From: Selaginella tamariscina
Taxonomy: Eukaryota > Streptophyta > Lycopodiopsida > Selaginellales > Selaginellaceae
Length of the DNA: 64,000 nt
Assembly: GCA_003024785.1 (NCBI GenBank)
Contig: PUQB01000238.1
Coordinates: 112,193-176,192, forward strand
Reading direction: 5' to 3'
A program made the translations under genes and the position numbers. Position 1 is the stretch's first letter, and the number at the start of each line of letters is the position of its first letter. Positions 49,963 through 62,141 of this stretch are shown piece after piece. Below the pieces are notes generated by a model that saw only the letters and a list, made by a program, of their open reading frames with translations, searched no databases and was not told where the DNA came from.

Positions 49963-51078
49963 ATGGGTGGTCTCGGTGGGAAGAGAAAACAAGAAGCAAC
50001 AAAAGAAGGTGAGATCGTGAAGAAGAAAACAAAGGGAGGGAGTGAAAGCGAGGAAGTAAATATAGGAGAACTTACGAAGGCATTACCACATGATATAAGG
50101 GAAAATATACTAGACATGTTGAATCCAATGGAATTACACCGCTGCTATTTTTTCTACGGTGTACCCAGTCACAATGAGATGGTGAAGAAATATCTGAACA
50201 ATCGATGGTATGGAATGGCACACATGATGTTAAATGATACAAAGAGCGACGCAGAGACTTACCGCATGGTTATAGTTGAGACGCCCTTGAATAAACCAAA
50301 ATCTGAATTTGGTGACTCCCACTATGTCATACTTTCGAGAGCTCTAGAGAAGATGAAACAATTGAGCTTTCCACGTAGTATGGAGTTGTTCGAGAAGCTG
50401 ATCTTACATTCTAATGATGATGTAGTTACTGAGCAACTTTACAAGGATATGGTTAGAGAGTGCAGTGGCACAGTCAAGCCCCAAGTGTATGGAGCAGTTT
50501 TGAATGCTATAGTTAATAGGGATTTAGAAGAAGCTATTAAGTTTGTTGGGTTAATTCTTGTCGATAAGGGTATTAAGTTCGATGTGTCTAGTCTTGTCAA
50601 GCGGCTTGCACGTGAGAATAGAATAAAAGATATCGAGCATATTCTAAAGGCTATTGGTGGATGTGAACCAGTGTTCATTAAGGAACTAGTCAAGAGCGGT
50701 GATAGGGTTGAGACGTGGGACTACGCATATAACCTCGTGTACGAGAGCGCAAAGTCAAAATTGCCCAAAACAGAACAACTTTTAAAGGCATTTGTGAGCA
50801 GCATTTGGGGCATAAGAAGTCACTTTCATAGGTCATCCCCTCGTGATATATGGCGGCTGCACATATTGGAAAGGTGCTTTGGCATTGTGATGATAATTGG
50901 AAAGGTGCCTGACAAAGAAACATGTGTTCCCATCGCAGCTGCGCTACAGAAAGTTGACAAGGAAGAAGAGGCCATGTTCATGTTTCAGTGTGGAGTCTGT
51001 GAGCCACGTATAGAGAATTATAATGATTTGAGAGAATGGGCGAGCTCCATAATCGCTATTACAAATTGTCCATTTTGA
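49963..51078 (+). CDS. Unrecognised 371-residue F-box-like protein, tandem copy 2
   Basis: A single open exon of 371 residues. I do not recognise the family. The N-terminus is lysine-rich with a likely nuclear signal ('KRKQEATKEGEIVKKKTK'). Residues ~40-65 read 'LPHDIRENILDMLNPMEL', resembling the start of an F-box (a Skp1-binding motif). The rest is predicted mostly helical; 'PQVYGAVLNAIVNRDLEEA' is faintly PPR- or helical-repeat-like. No catalytic motif or membrane segment is visible. It encodes exactly the same protein as copy 3. A TATA box lies 110 bases upstream. It could be an F-box adaptor, but that is inference. Confidence 0.8.
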   Translation: MGGLGGKRKQEATKEGEIVKKKTKGGSESEEVNIGELTKALPHDIRENILDMLNPMELHRCYFFYGVPSHNEMVKKYLNNRWYGMAHMMLNDTKSDAETYRMVIVETPLNKPKSEFGDSHYVILSRALEKMKQLSFPRSMELFEKLILHSNDDVVTEQLYKDMVRECSGTVKPQVYGAVLNAIVNRDLEEAIKFVGLILVDKGIKFDVSSLVKRLARENRIKDIEHILKAIGGCEPVFIKELVKSGDRVETWDYAYNLVYESAKSKLPKTEQLLKAFVSSIWGIRSHFHRSSPRDIWRLHILERCFGIVMIIGKVPDKETCVPIAAALQKVDKEEEAMFMFQCGVCEPRIENYNDLREWASSIIAITNCPF

Positions 51079-52817
51079 TGTTGTATAATTTCGATGTCAC
51101 AATTTACTATGACACTAAAATTATGTTGTAAAATAAAAAACCACCATTAGTGAGAGATAAAGATAATTATTTTTCTTAATTAAAAAGAGTTTAAAATACA
51201 GATTATTACATATAATTTATGTATATAAATTTACAATACATTTCCTTATAAATTATTGTAAGGACTATGAAATTATGTAAGGCCCTCGTGAACAAATGTG
51301 TACTTTGTTCAAAATTAATAGAAAAAATGGTGCTTCATAAACCATTAATGGATTGATGAAATATTAAAAATATTAAATAACACGTTTTATAGGTTATAAA
51401 TTAAGATGAATAGTAAAATTTAAAAGAAAAAAAGAAAAAGAAAATCATTCATTGAAAATTTGTTATTAGTGAAGACCTTTTAACTCAATTGTTATATATA
51501 AGCTGGATGTTTAACCCATTTGTTATTTTAACCTCGTGAATTTATTTCTGAGCTGAATCTTTAACTCAGTAGGTTTATGCTTAAGTTTTTAGATTTATCC
51601 ATTTTTGAGCTTAACTATTTAATGAACCTGAACCCAATTGTTAGTTTTAATACAATGAGTTTATTCCTAAGCTAGAACCTTAACCTTAATCTTATCCTTT
51701 TAAGCTCTTATGCATGAAATGAAGTGCAATTTATACCCTTAGGCTTAATTGTAACTATTTAATGAACCTTAACACTATTGGTGAGTTATTCCTAATTGGA
51801 CCTTTAGCCTAGGTATTATTTTTAATCTAGTGAGTTTACCATTAACCCAATTGTTATCCTTATTATAATGAGTTTATCTCTAATCACCCATGCCACACAT
51901 GATAATGCATGACTCATGCATGGTCTAACTACCTCAATTGTGCCATGTGGATTTAGGATTATGATGGTTTTTGGTGAGCTTAACTATTTAATAATAATTT
52001 ACTTTGTACTTAGTTGTTATTTTTCACTTGATGAGTAATGCGGTTGTTATGTTTAACTATCAAAATTGAGTTGGATTCATAACCCACCTTAATCTATCGA
52101 GTTTCGGATAAATATCGAATTGAATTTAACATAATTATCGAATGATATTTAAGATTACGTAATATGAAATTTACAATGTGTTGGAATTTAGGGTAGCTAT
52201 TGAATAAAATTAGGATGGCCATTGAAGAGGTGTTCAAAATAAAATTTAGGATGGCACACATACGGTTTAGGCTGGATTGAATTTTAGGATAACAGTGGAA
52301 TGTAAATTAGCATAACTGTCCAATGAAATTTAAAAAGGGTCGTTATTACAAACAAACACGCATAGTGATGACATATATATGTATTTATGTATGTATTCCT
52401 TTTCAATCTCAACCGTCTAATCCACGATAAGGTGATAACTCTATATAGCTGTTTTGAGCTTAAAGTAAAATGTATTTTTATATGTAATTGTTAAAATACA
52501 CTAAACATATGCATGAAAATTCATATAAAAATATTTAATTATGAAATCTTCATATAAGCCAATGAGAGTTTTGCTATGTTAGTAATGAAAATTTTCTACA
52601 AAATTATACGGCGTGAGTTACATGTGGTAAAATATAACATGTCATATGCATGGAAAAAACAACGTGTTCACACGCGACATGCGTGCGTGGAATATGCAAG
52701 TATATAAGAAACATGGGTGAGTAATCCTAGGTCACGAGCGAGTAAGGGTTCCTAACTATTGTTCGAGTGTTTTGGTTTACTATTGATATCATACGGTGAA
52801 CTTATTAAGGGTTACTC

Positions 52818-53933
52818 ATGGGTGGTCTCGGTGGGAAGAGAAAACAAGAAGCAACAAAAGAAGGTGAGATCGTGAAGAAGAAAACAAAGGGAGGGAGTGA
52901 AAGCGAGGAAGTAAATATAGGAGAACTTACGAAGGCATTACCACATGATATAAGGGAAAATATACTAGACATGTTGAATCCAATGGAATTACACCGCTGC
53001 TATTTTTTCTACGGTGTACCCAGTCACAATGAGATGGTGAAGAAATATCTGAACAATCGATGGTATGGAATGGCACACATGATGTTAAATGATACAAAGA
53101 GCGACGCAGAGACTTACCGCATGGTTATAGTTGAGACGCCCTTGAATAAACCAAAATCTGAATTTGGTGACTCCCACTATGTCATACTTTCGAGAGCTCT
53201 AGAGAAGATGAAACAATTGAGCTTTCCACGTAGTATGGAGTTGTTCGAGAAGCTGATCTTACATTCTAATGATGATGTAGTTACTGAGCAACTTTACAAG
53301 GATATGGTTAGAGAGTGCAGTGGCACAGTCAAGCCCCAAGTGTATGGAGCAGTTTTGAATGCTATAGTTAATAGGGATTTAGAAGAAGCTATTAAGTTTG
53401 TTGGGTTAATTCTTGTCGATAAGGGTATTAAGTTCGATGTGTCTAGTCTTGTCAAGCGGCTTGCACGTGAGAATAGAATAAAAGATATCGAGCATATTCT
53501 AAAGGCTATTGGTGGATGTGAACCAGTGTTCATTAAGGAACTAGTCAAGAGCGGTGATAGGGTTGAGACGTGGGACTACGCATATAACCTCGTGTACGAG
53601 AGCGCAAAGTCAAAATTGCCCAAAACAGAACAACTTTTAAAGGCATTTGTGAGCAGCATTTGGGGCATAAGAAGTCACTTTCATAGGTCATCCCCTCGTG
53701 ATATATGGCGGCTGCACATATTGGAAAGGTGCTTTGGCATTGTGATGATAATTGGAAAGGTGCCTGACAAAGAAACATGTGTTCCCATCGCAGCTGCGCT
53801 ACAGAAAGTTGACAAGGAAGAAGAGGCCATGTTCATGTTTCAGTGTGGAGTCTGTGAGCCACGTATAGAGAATTATAATGATTTGAGAGAATGGGCGAGC
53901 TCCATAATCGCTATTACAAATTGTCCATTTTGA
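52818..53933 (+). CDS. Unrecognised 371-residue F-box-like protein, tandem copy 3
   Basis: Protein identical to copy 2 over all 371 residues, 2855 bases downstream of it. Its flanks also match almost base for base, differing mainly by single-base length changes in A, T or C runs. The upstream TATA box is intact (52700-52708). Such identity means either a very recent duplication, gene conversion or an assembly artefact. Confidence 0.8.
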   Translation: MGGLGGKRKQEATKEGEIVKKKTKGGSESEEVNIGELTKALPHDIRENILDMLNPMELHRCYFFYGVPSHNEMVKKYLNNRWYGMAHMMLNDTKSDAETYRMVIVETPLNKPKSEFGDSHYVILSRALEKMKQLSFPRSMELFEKLILHSNDDVVTEQLYKDMVRECSGTVKPQVYGAVLNAIVNRDLEEAIKFVGLILVDKGIKFDVSSLVKRLARENRIKDIEHILKAIGGCEPVFIKELVKSGDRVETWDYAYNLVYESAKSKLPKTEQLLKAFVSSIWGIRSHFHRSSPRDIWRLHILERCFGIVMIIGKVPDKETCVPIAAALQKVDKEEEAMFMFQCGVCEPRIENYNDLREWASSIIAITNCPF

Positions 53934-55667
53934 TGTTGTATAATTTCGATGTCACAATTTACTATGACACTAAAATTATGTTGTAAAATAAAAAACCACC
54001 ATTAGTGAGAGATAAAGATAATTATTTTTCTTAATTAAAAAGAGTTTAAAATACAGATTATTACATATAATTTATGTATATAAAATTTACAATACATTTC
54101 CTTATAAATTATTGTAAGGACTATGAAATTATGTAAGGCCTCGTGAACAAATGTGTACTTTGTTCAAAATTAATAGAAAAAATGGTGCTTCATAAACCAT
54201 TAATGGATTGATGAATATTAAAAATATTAAATAACACGTTTTATAGGTTATAAATTAAGATGAATAGTAAATTTAAAAGAAAAAAAGAAAAAGAAAATCA
54301 TTCATTGAAAATTTGTTATTAGTGAAGACCTTTTAACTCAATTGTTATATATAAGCTGGATGTTTAACCCATTTGTTATTTTTAACCTCGTGAATTTATT
54401 TCTGAGCTGAATCTTTAACTCAGTAGGTTTATGCTTAAGTTTTTAGATTTATCCATTTTTGAGCTTAACTATTTAATGAACCTGAACCCAATTGTTAGTT
54501 TTAATACAATGAGTTTATTCCTAAGCTAGAACCTTAACCTTAATCTTATCCTTTTAAGCTCTTATGCATGAAATGAAGTGCAATTTATACCCTTAGGCTT
54601 AATTGTAACTATTTAATGAACCTTAACACTATTGGTGAGTTATTCCTAATTGGACCTTTAGCCTAGGTATTATTTTTAATCTAGTGAGTTACCATTAACC
54701 CAATTGTTATCCTTATTATAATGAGTTTATCTCTAATCACCCATGCCACACATGATAATGCATGACTCATGCATGGTCTAACTACCTCAATTGTGCCATG
54801 TGGATTTAGGATTATGATGGTTTTGGTGAGCTTAACTATTTAATAATAATTTACTTTGTACTTAGTTGTTATTTTTCACTTGATGAGTAATGCGGTTGTT
54901 ATGTTTAACTATCAAATTGAGTTGGATTCATAACCCACCTTAATCTATCGAGTTTCGGATAAATATCGAATTGAATTTAACATAATTATCGAATGATATT
55001 TAAGATTACCGTAATATGAAATTTTACAATGTGTTGGAATTTAGGGTAGCTATTGAATAAAATTAGGATGGCCATTGAAGAGGTGTTCAAAATAAAATTT
55101 AGGATGGCACACATACGGTTTAGGCTGGATTGAATTTTAGGATAACAGTGGAATGTAAATTAGCATAACTGTCCAATGAAATTTAAAAAGGGTCGTTATT
55201 ACAAACAAACACGCATAGTGATGACATATATATGTATTTATGTATGTATTCCTTTTCAATCTCAACCGTCTAATCCACGATAAGGTGATAACTCTATATA
55301 GCTGTTTTGAGCTTAAAGTAAAATGTATTTTTATATGTAATTGTTAAATACACTAAACATATGCATGAAAATTCATATAAAAATATTTAATTATGAAATC
55401 TTCATATAAGCCAATGAGAGTTTGCTATGTTAGTAATGAAAATTTTCTACAAAATTATACGGCGTGAGTTACATGTGGTAAAATATAACATGTCATATGC
55501 ATGGAAAAAACAACGTGTTCACACGCGACATGCGTGCGTGGAATATGCAAGTAATAAGAAACATGGGTGAGTAATCCTAGGTCACGAGCGAGTAAGGGTT
55601 CCTAACTATTGTTCGAGTGTTTTGGTTTACTATTGATATCATACGGTGAACTTATTAAGGGTTACTC

Positions 55668-56782
55668 ATGGGTGGTCTCGGTGGAAGAGAAAACAAGAAG
55701 CAACAAAAGAAGGTGAGATCGTGAAGAAGAAAACAAAGGGAGGGAGTGAAAGCGAGGAAGTAAATATAGGAGAACTTACGAAGGCATTACCACATGATAT
55801 AAGGGAAAATATACTAGACATGTTGAATCCAATGGAATTACACCGCTGCTATTTTTTCTACGGTTGTACCCAGTCACAATGAGATGGTGAAGAAATATCT
55901 GAACAATCGATGGTATGGAATGGCACACATGATGTTAAATGATACAAAGAGCGACGCAGAGACTTACCGCATGGTTATAGTTGAGACGCCCTTGAATAAA
56001 CCAAAATCTGAATTTGGTGACTCCCACTATGTCATACTTTCGAGAGCTCTAGAGAAGATGAAACAATTGAGCTTTCCACGTAGTATGGAGTTGTTCGAGA
56101 AGCTGATCTTACATTCTAATGATGATGTAGTTACTGAGCAACTTTACAAGGATATGGTTAGAGAGTGCAGTGGCACAGTCAAGCCCCAAGTGTATGGAGC
56201 AGTTTTGAATGCTATAGTTAATAGGGATTTAGAAGAAGCTATTAAGTTTGTTGGGTTAATTCTTGTCGATAAGGGTATTAAGTTCGATGTGTCTAGTCTT
56301 GTCAAGCGGCTTGCACGTGAGATAGAATAAAAGATATCGAGCATATTCTAAAGGCTATTGGTGGATGTGAACCAGTGTTCATTAAGGAACTAGTCAAGAG
56401 CGGTGATAGGGTTGAGACGTGGGACTACGCATATAACCTCGTGTACGAGAGCGCAAAGTCAAAATTGCCCAAAACAGAACAACTTTTAAAGGCATTTGTG
56501 AGCAGCATTTGGGGCATAAGAAGTCACTTTCATAGGTCATCCCCTCGTGATATATGGCGGCTGCACATATTGGAAAGGTGCTTTGGCATTGTGATGATAA
56601 TTGGAAAGGTGCCTGACAAAGAAACATGTGTTCCCATCGCAGCTGCGCTACAGAAAGTTGACAAGGAAGAAGAGGCCATGTTCATGTTTCAGTGTGGAGT
56701 CTGTGAGCCACGTATAGAGAATTATAATGATTTGAGAGAATGGGCGAGCTCCATAATCGCTATTACAAATTGTCCATTTTGA
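55668..56782 (+). pseudogene. Tandem F-box-like gene, copy 4 (three frame breaks)
   Basis: Nearly identical to copies 2 and 3 but with one G missing after 'MGGLG' (ggtggaag, ~55681), one T inserted (cggttgtaccc, ~55864) and one A missing (gagatagaa, ~56322). The TATA box is also one base shorter. All are single-base length changes, so sequence error is possible. The match to the unit stops at about 57035, where the downstream spacer is replaced by other DNA. Confidence 0.8.
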
Positions 56783-57399
56783 TGTTGTATAATTTCGATG
56801 TCACAATTTACTATGACACTAAAATTATGTTGTAAAATAAAAAACCACCATTAGTGAGAGATAAAGATAATTATTTTTCTTAATTAAAAAGAGTTTAAAA
56901 TACAGATTATTACATATAATTTATGTATATAAATTTACAATACATTTCCTTATAAATTATTGTAAGGACTATGAAATTATGTAAGGCCCTCGTGAACAAA
57001 TGTGTACTTTGCTCAAAATTAATAGAAAAGATGGTGCTTACTAATGGATCAATGAAATATTAAAAGATGTTTTATAAGATGAATAGTAAAATTTAAAAGA
57101 AAAAGAAAAAGAAAACTATTCATTGGAAATTTTGTTTATATGTATAACATGCACTGTTAAGTTTTAAATATTATTAAAATCACACATCTAAACAAAAATG
57201 ATTAGATGCAATATCCAGTCGAGCTTACCAGACAACATCTCTCTCACACACACTCAACAATTTAATAGTAAGGCACAGTTTTCATCCTCATTTCATATGC
57301 GCCATTTTCATCCTGGTTTCAAGGTTCTCTGACTTAACTTAAAGGCAAAAATAAACCATTTTACATATTATTTGCTAACATATATTTGCACACCATACG

Positions 57400-57401
<2 letters not shown>

Positions 57402-57461
<60 letters not shown>
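57402..57461 (+). repeat. AT microsatellite
   Basis: About 30 uninterrupted AT units. Confidence 0.95.
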
Positions 57462-57462
<1 letters not shown>

Positions 57463-57609
57463 CGAGCTGGATTTCATTGAATCCAACGGTCATGTGCACG
57501 TTTAGGTCTAACAATCAAAAATGGCATTCCTACAAACTTGTGTGTTCTAATAATATCAAATAAATAGTTATATTAATATACACACAGATCAAACATACAA
57601 CGTGTATAC

Positions 57610-58045
57610 AAATGTATACATAGCATGTGCAGGAGCACATTACCACGTAAGATAAGGCAAAATTTACTAGATAGGTTGAATTCATTGGAACTACAACACT
57701 ATTACTTTTCTCTATAGTCATCTTCTGCAGAGCTCCGTCTTTTGTAGAGCTTTTAGAAGTACAACAGAGTGGGAGTCACCAAAGTCGGGTTTTGGTTGTT
57801 CAAGGTTGTCTCAACTATAACCATGTGGTAAGTCTTTATGTGTATCATTTAACATCTTGTGTGCCATTCCATACTGCAATTGTCTGTATAATTCTTCATT
57901 GTCTTTTTATAATTTGGTACACTTTACAAGGATATGTAAGTTTGTAAGGTCAACTCTTGATAAAGGTATTAAGTTTGATGCGTCTAGCCTTTGCAAACAA
58001 GAACATATTAATGTGACTTGGATGGATGTGAGTTAGTGTTTTTTA
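57610..58045. pseudogene. Scrambled fifth relic of the tandem gene
   Basis: Three pieces are recognisable. 57635-57715 matches, forward, the 'ALPHDIRENILDMLNPMEL' segment. 57752-57875 matches, in reverse complement, the 'YGMAHMMLNDTKS...VIVETPLN' segment. 57915-58010 matches, forward, 'LYKDM' and 'DKGIKFDVSSL'. An internal inversion and deletions have therefore occurred. A gypsy LTR begins at 58055, right after it. Confidence 0.75.
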
Positions 58046-58054
58046 AATACTATT

Positions 58055-61000
58055 TGTCACGACCTAATATAAGATGCTAAATACAATATACGTAATACAA
58101 AATATGCCTACAAAATATACTTATAGGATATGCTTATAATCTAGTCATGAGCTAAAAATAATGTCCCTTATAGTATATTTTTAGTTCATACCTATATTAG
58201 CTCTTGGAGTTGTGAGTATAAAAGCTCCGACCTAATTGTTGTATAATCAGTTACTATCAACACCAGTCATTCTACGATCATTCTTATCTTGCTCCTTGCC
58301 TCTTGTTCTTGTCTTATTCATAATTCTTTTCATGCTCTTGAGTCAAGCCTCCTTGCTCTTGGATCGTGGCTTGATAGTTTGATAATAACTGATTTATAAC
58401 TCCTCGATTTTCAGTTACTTTTTTATCCTTAGCTTTTCTCCCTTGTTTTCCTCCTTCTTGCTTTCATGAATCATGGCAGATTTTAGGCAATTTCAACGTG
58501 AACACCAAATGTTACTTCATGAGTTGGCCACTTTGCGCCAAGTGGTCACAGATCTGCAAGGTTCCACCAACATGGCACATGCAACTACTGATGCATCCTC
58601 CAAGGCTACTATGCAAGCTCTCTCTCCATCGAACTCTTCTTCATAGCCAAAGATTAGCATGCCAGAGAAGTTCAGTGGCAATCATTGAATCAGATTAAGC
58701 TTTTGATCCGCATGTAACCACGCCGCTACTCGACTGATGCACAAAAGGTTAGCCTTTTAGCATCCTTACTAGTTGGATTTCCACGGCTTGGGTTGCCCCT
58801 TTGCTGGAGCATGACGATCCATTGATGGAAGACTTCAAAGGATTCGTGGTTGCCTTTGAAGCATGCTTTGGAGATTCTGATAAGTACTGTTCCGCAAGCA
58901 CAAAGTTAAGGAAGCTCACACAAGGATTCCGACCAGCTTCTGTCTATGCATCCGAATTTCAGCAACTTTGCACAAACATTCCATGGGATTAGATAGTATT
59001 GATCGAACACTTCCATTTTGGGTTGAGGGATGACGTGAAGGACCTTCTCCTTAAGTTATCGGATGCCCAAACCTTAGTGGAGATCATGCAACATGCCGTT
59101 CGCTGTGACAACCGTTTGTTCGAACGTCGTCAGAAAAAATTCCCTTAGCAGTTCCTACAAGCCAATCCTGTAGCTATAGCACATGTTCCTATGACATCTT
59201 CTGGAGTAGTTCCTATGGAGGTCAACAAATACAAGCGTGGCCCACTTTCAACTGTTGAGAAGTAATGTCGTGGTGAAACTTATGCTTGTATTGTGATGAA
59301 ACAGGATACAAGGTGGCAAAATGTCTTGTTAAAGCCAGGAAGTTCAAGACACGTGAAGTTGAAGTTGAAGCTGAAGTTTAATGTCCACTTTGTCTAGGAG
59401 CTGCGAAGTTGGATATAGGTGTAGGCTTCATTGGTGTTGCTTACACCATTCCATCACTCAAGTTTCCTGTGCACATTCACTTCAATGATTGAGAACTCAA
59501 TGAGTCTGCCTTGTTAAACACTGGTGCAAATGCATGCTTCATGGATGACACTTTTGCAGCTCAGTATTGCATTCCGGTGGTAAAGTTGAAGCATGTAGTT
59601 CCTGTACAGGTCACAAATGGTCGTCTAATTGCTTCTGGTGCAGTTACCCATGCTACCACACCTCTCTCTTGCACCCATGGCGCATTCAATTGTTTGATTT
59701 TCTTCAACTTAATCAAGACTCGGACGACTCTCATTATTTTGGGCATGCCATGGTTCGTGGATGCAAATCTTCAAATCGATTAGAGGTCTAGGATGCTCAC
59801 GTTTTCCTCTTCAGTAGCCAGGATTAATACTGTACCTTCCAGCGTGTAGGATATGACCTTAGTGTTTGAAGCAACACAAGCTACAAGATTGATCGTGCCT
59901 GTTCCTGTATCAGTGTTGAAGATTCCTCCTCACATGATTCACCTCATGTCAGTTCATTAACACATCCGCAGGCTCTCTTCACTCCTGTAAGTTCATGGAT
60001 TCCTCTACATGGTTCTTCCAATCCTGTATCAGTGTCGAAAGTTCGTCCTTAATAAAATCCACCTCCTGTCAGTTCATCAGCACATTCGCAGCTCTCCTCA
60101 CTCTTGTGCATTCACAGACTTTTGTACAGGATTCTTTCAATTCTGTACACTCGTCAACATCAGCACAGGTTTTCCCCAATCCTGCTTCTTTTCATTACTC
60201 TGCTTTTGTTCCATCCCTTAAAATCTTTCCTCTTTTTCATTCACAGCTCCCTCCTCCTCTCTGAGTTCTTACCACTACTATGCATGAACTTGCCACTGAT
60301 CTTGCTCCTTTTTATGTCTTTGCTTTTCAAGTAACTCATATATCCTCTTCTACCACTCATGTATCTAACTCTCATGTTTTTTAATCCCTTTCTCCTTCTA
60401 CTTCTTCCTTTCCATCCAAGTATCACTCCTTCCAGGACATTTTTGATAAGTACAAGGTTGCAGTCCTTCCTATTCACAGGTCCTACGACTGTCTTATCAA
60501 TCTTACGGAGGGAAGACTCCACCATTTGGACCAATTTATGCCCTATCACCTACAGAATTGGAGGTTCTTTGCTAATACATTGAGGACAATTTGGCATCCG
60601 GCTTCATTGTTACTTAAAGTCCCCTGCAAGAGCACCTATCTTCTTTGTCAAGAAGAAATATGGGAGTTTGCGTTTGGTTGTGGACTATAAGGGTTTGAAT
60701 TAAGTCACCATCCGGAACTAGTACCCATTGCCATTGATCCTGAAACTTCTCGATCGGCTACGAAAAGCAAAGTTGTTCACAAAGATCGACTTACAAGGGG
60801 CATATAATCTTATACAGATTTATCTAAGCGATGAGTGGAAGATTGCCTTTCGTACAAGGTATGGACATTTCGAGTACACGGTAATGCCTTTTAGACTTAC
60901 AAATGCCCCTAGTTGTGTTCCAACACATGGTGAATAACATCTTTTACGACTTCTTGGACTAGTTTGTGATGATTTACCTCGATGACATTTTGATTTTTCT

Positions 61001-61472
61001 CCAAGGACCAGGCGGCACATGACAAACATGTACGACTAGTTCTACAGAAGCTTCGTGAGCATGGCATGTATGCGAAGTTGGAGAAGTTTTTTTCGACAAG
61101 GATACTGTGGAATTCTTGGGCTAAATCGTCTCTTCTGTGGTGTTTCCATGGACATGCACAAGGTGAAGACTATCGTGGAGTAGGAGAGGCCCAAGTCTGT
61201 ATGAGATGTACAATGTTTCCTTGGCTTTGCAAACTTCTACAGGCGATTCATACATGACTTCTCCAAGCATGTACTTTCACTCATGAACTCACCAAGCGCA
61301 CATGGGATTTCTCTTGGTCTGATAAGGCAGAACATGCATTCACAGCAATCAAAGACGCCTTCATGACAGCTTCAATTTTAGCACATCCTGGTCCTTCTCA
61401 TCCCTTTTCGTTAAAGCAGATGTTTTGGACTTTGCAGTAGGTTCTATTTTATCACAAGTTGAAGAAGACAAG
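58055..61472 (+). mobile_element. Ty3/gypsy retrotransposon, 5' LTR to RNase H, interrupted
   Basis: An LTR starts TGTCACGACC at 58055 and has a promoter-like agtataaaagctcc (~58218). Its end is unclear (~58380). gag begins at ATG 58473 ('MADFRQFQREHQMLLHEL') and continues as 'FEACFGDSDKYCSASTKLRKL' (58801-58992). Protease: 'LLNTGANACFMDD' (59511-; NTGA for DSGA). Reverse transcriptase: '[14 protein letters not shown]' (60775-) and 'IYLDDILIF' (~60970). RNase H start: 'DFAVGSILSQ' (~61430). Frame breaks are many. The type (protease 'LVIL-GMPW', '[14 protein letters not shown]') recalls chromovirus/Sushi-like gypsy elements. It is cut at 61472 by another LTR element. Confidence 0.85.
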
Positions 61473-62015
61473 TGTTAGAGGCCAAAAATATAGCATGTAG
61501 GAACTGCATACATAGGACTTTCCTACGGTGGAGGAATAACTTGTAGGAAAGTAGTAGTAGGAAATATCCTGTGTACAGGAAAAATCCTACAGCAGTAGGA
61601 AAAATCCTACAGGGTAGGAAGGATCCTACGGTTGCAGGAAGCAGACAGTTATGACGGTTGGAGGAGGACAGGATTCGGTTAGGGCAAGGAAGGGCAAGAA
61701 GGAGAGAGAGACTATGAAGGCTATGAAGGCTATGGAGAGCAATGCATGAGAGAGAGAGTATCTTTGGGAGAGAAGTAAGTCTCCACACTTGCTATCTCTT
61801 TGTATTCATATAGTAATGCAAGTGCATGTTTATGGTGATTGTGAATGCTTATACATGGCAATGGCCAAAGCAAAATCCTATCCTTGACCTTAGAGACGAG
61901 ATAAGTGTATATATAGAGCTCTCTATTGGACGAAATCCCTACACTTTAACTTGCAAAGCTTTTCCTGCGCTGTGAACAGTGTTTTCTGCACACAGGAAAG
62001 TTTTGTATGTTAACA
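61473..62015 (+). repeat. 5' LTR of a second, nested LTR retrotransposon
   Basis: 543 bases from TGTTAGAGGCC to TTAACA, with the TG...CA ends of an LTR. Two bases later comes tggcgaccacgga, where a tRNA primer site is expected. The U3 part (61545-61640) holds a row of short palindromes of the gtaggaaaaatcctac kind. The matching 3' LTR lies outside the window. Confidence 0.75.
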
Positions 62016-62141
62016 CATGGCGACCACGGAGGGATTTCGCCATTGTTGTGGAGGAATTTGTTGAATTCCTAAGTGAGAAGTGATATAGCTCTGAGAGAAG
62101 TAGAGCTTAAGTGAAAAAGAAGTGTGTATATATGATGATGG

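Noticed and set aside
50439..50923. Minus-strand open frames of 77-84 residues within the tandem gene
   Set aside because: They are repeated in each unit only because the unit is repeated; they lie opposite the 371-residue reading frame and show no start signal.
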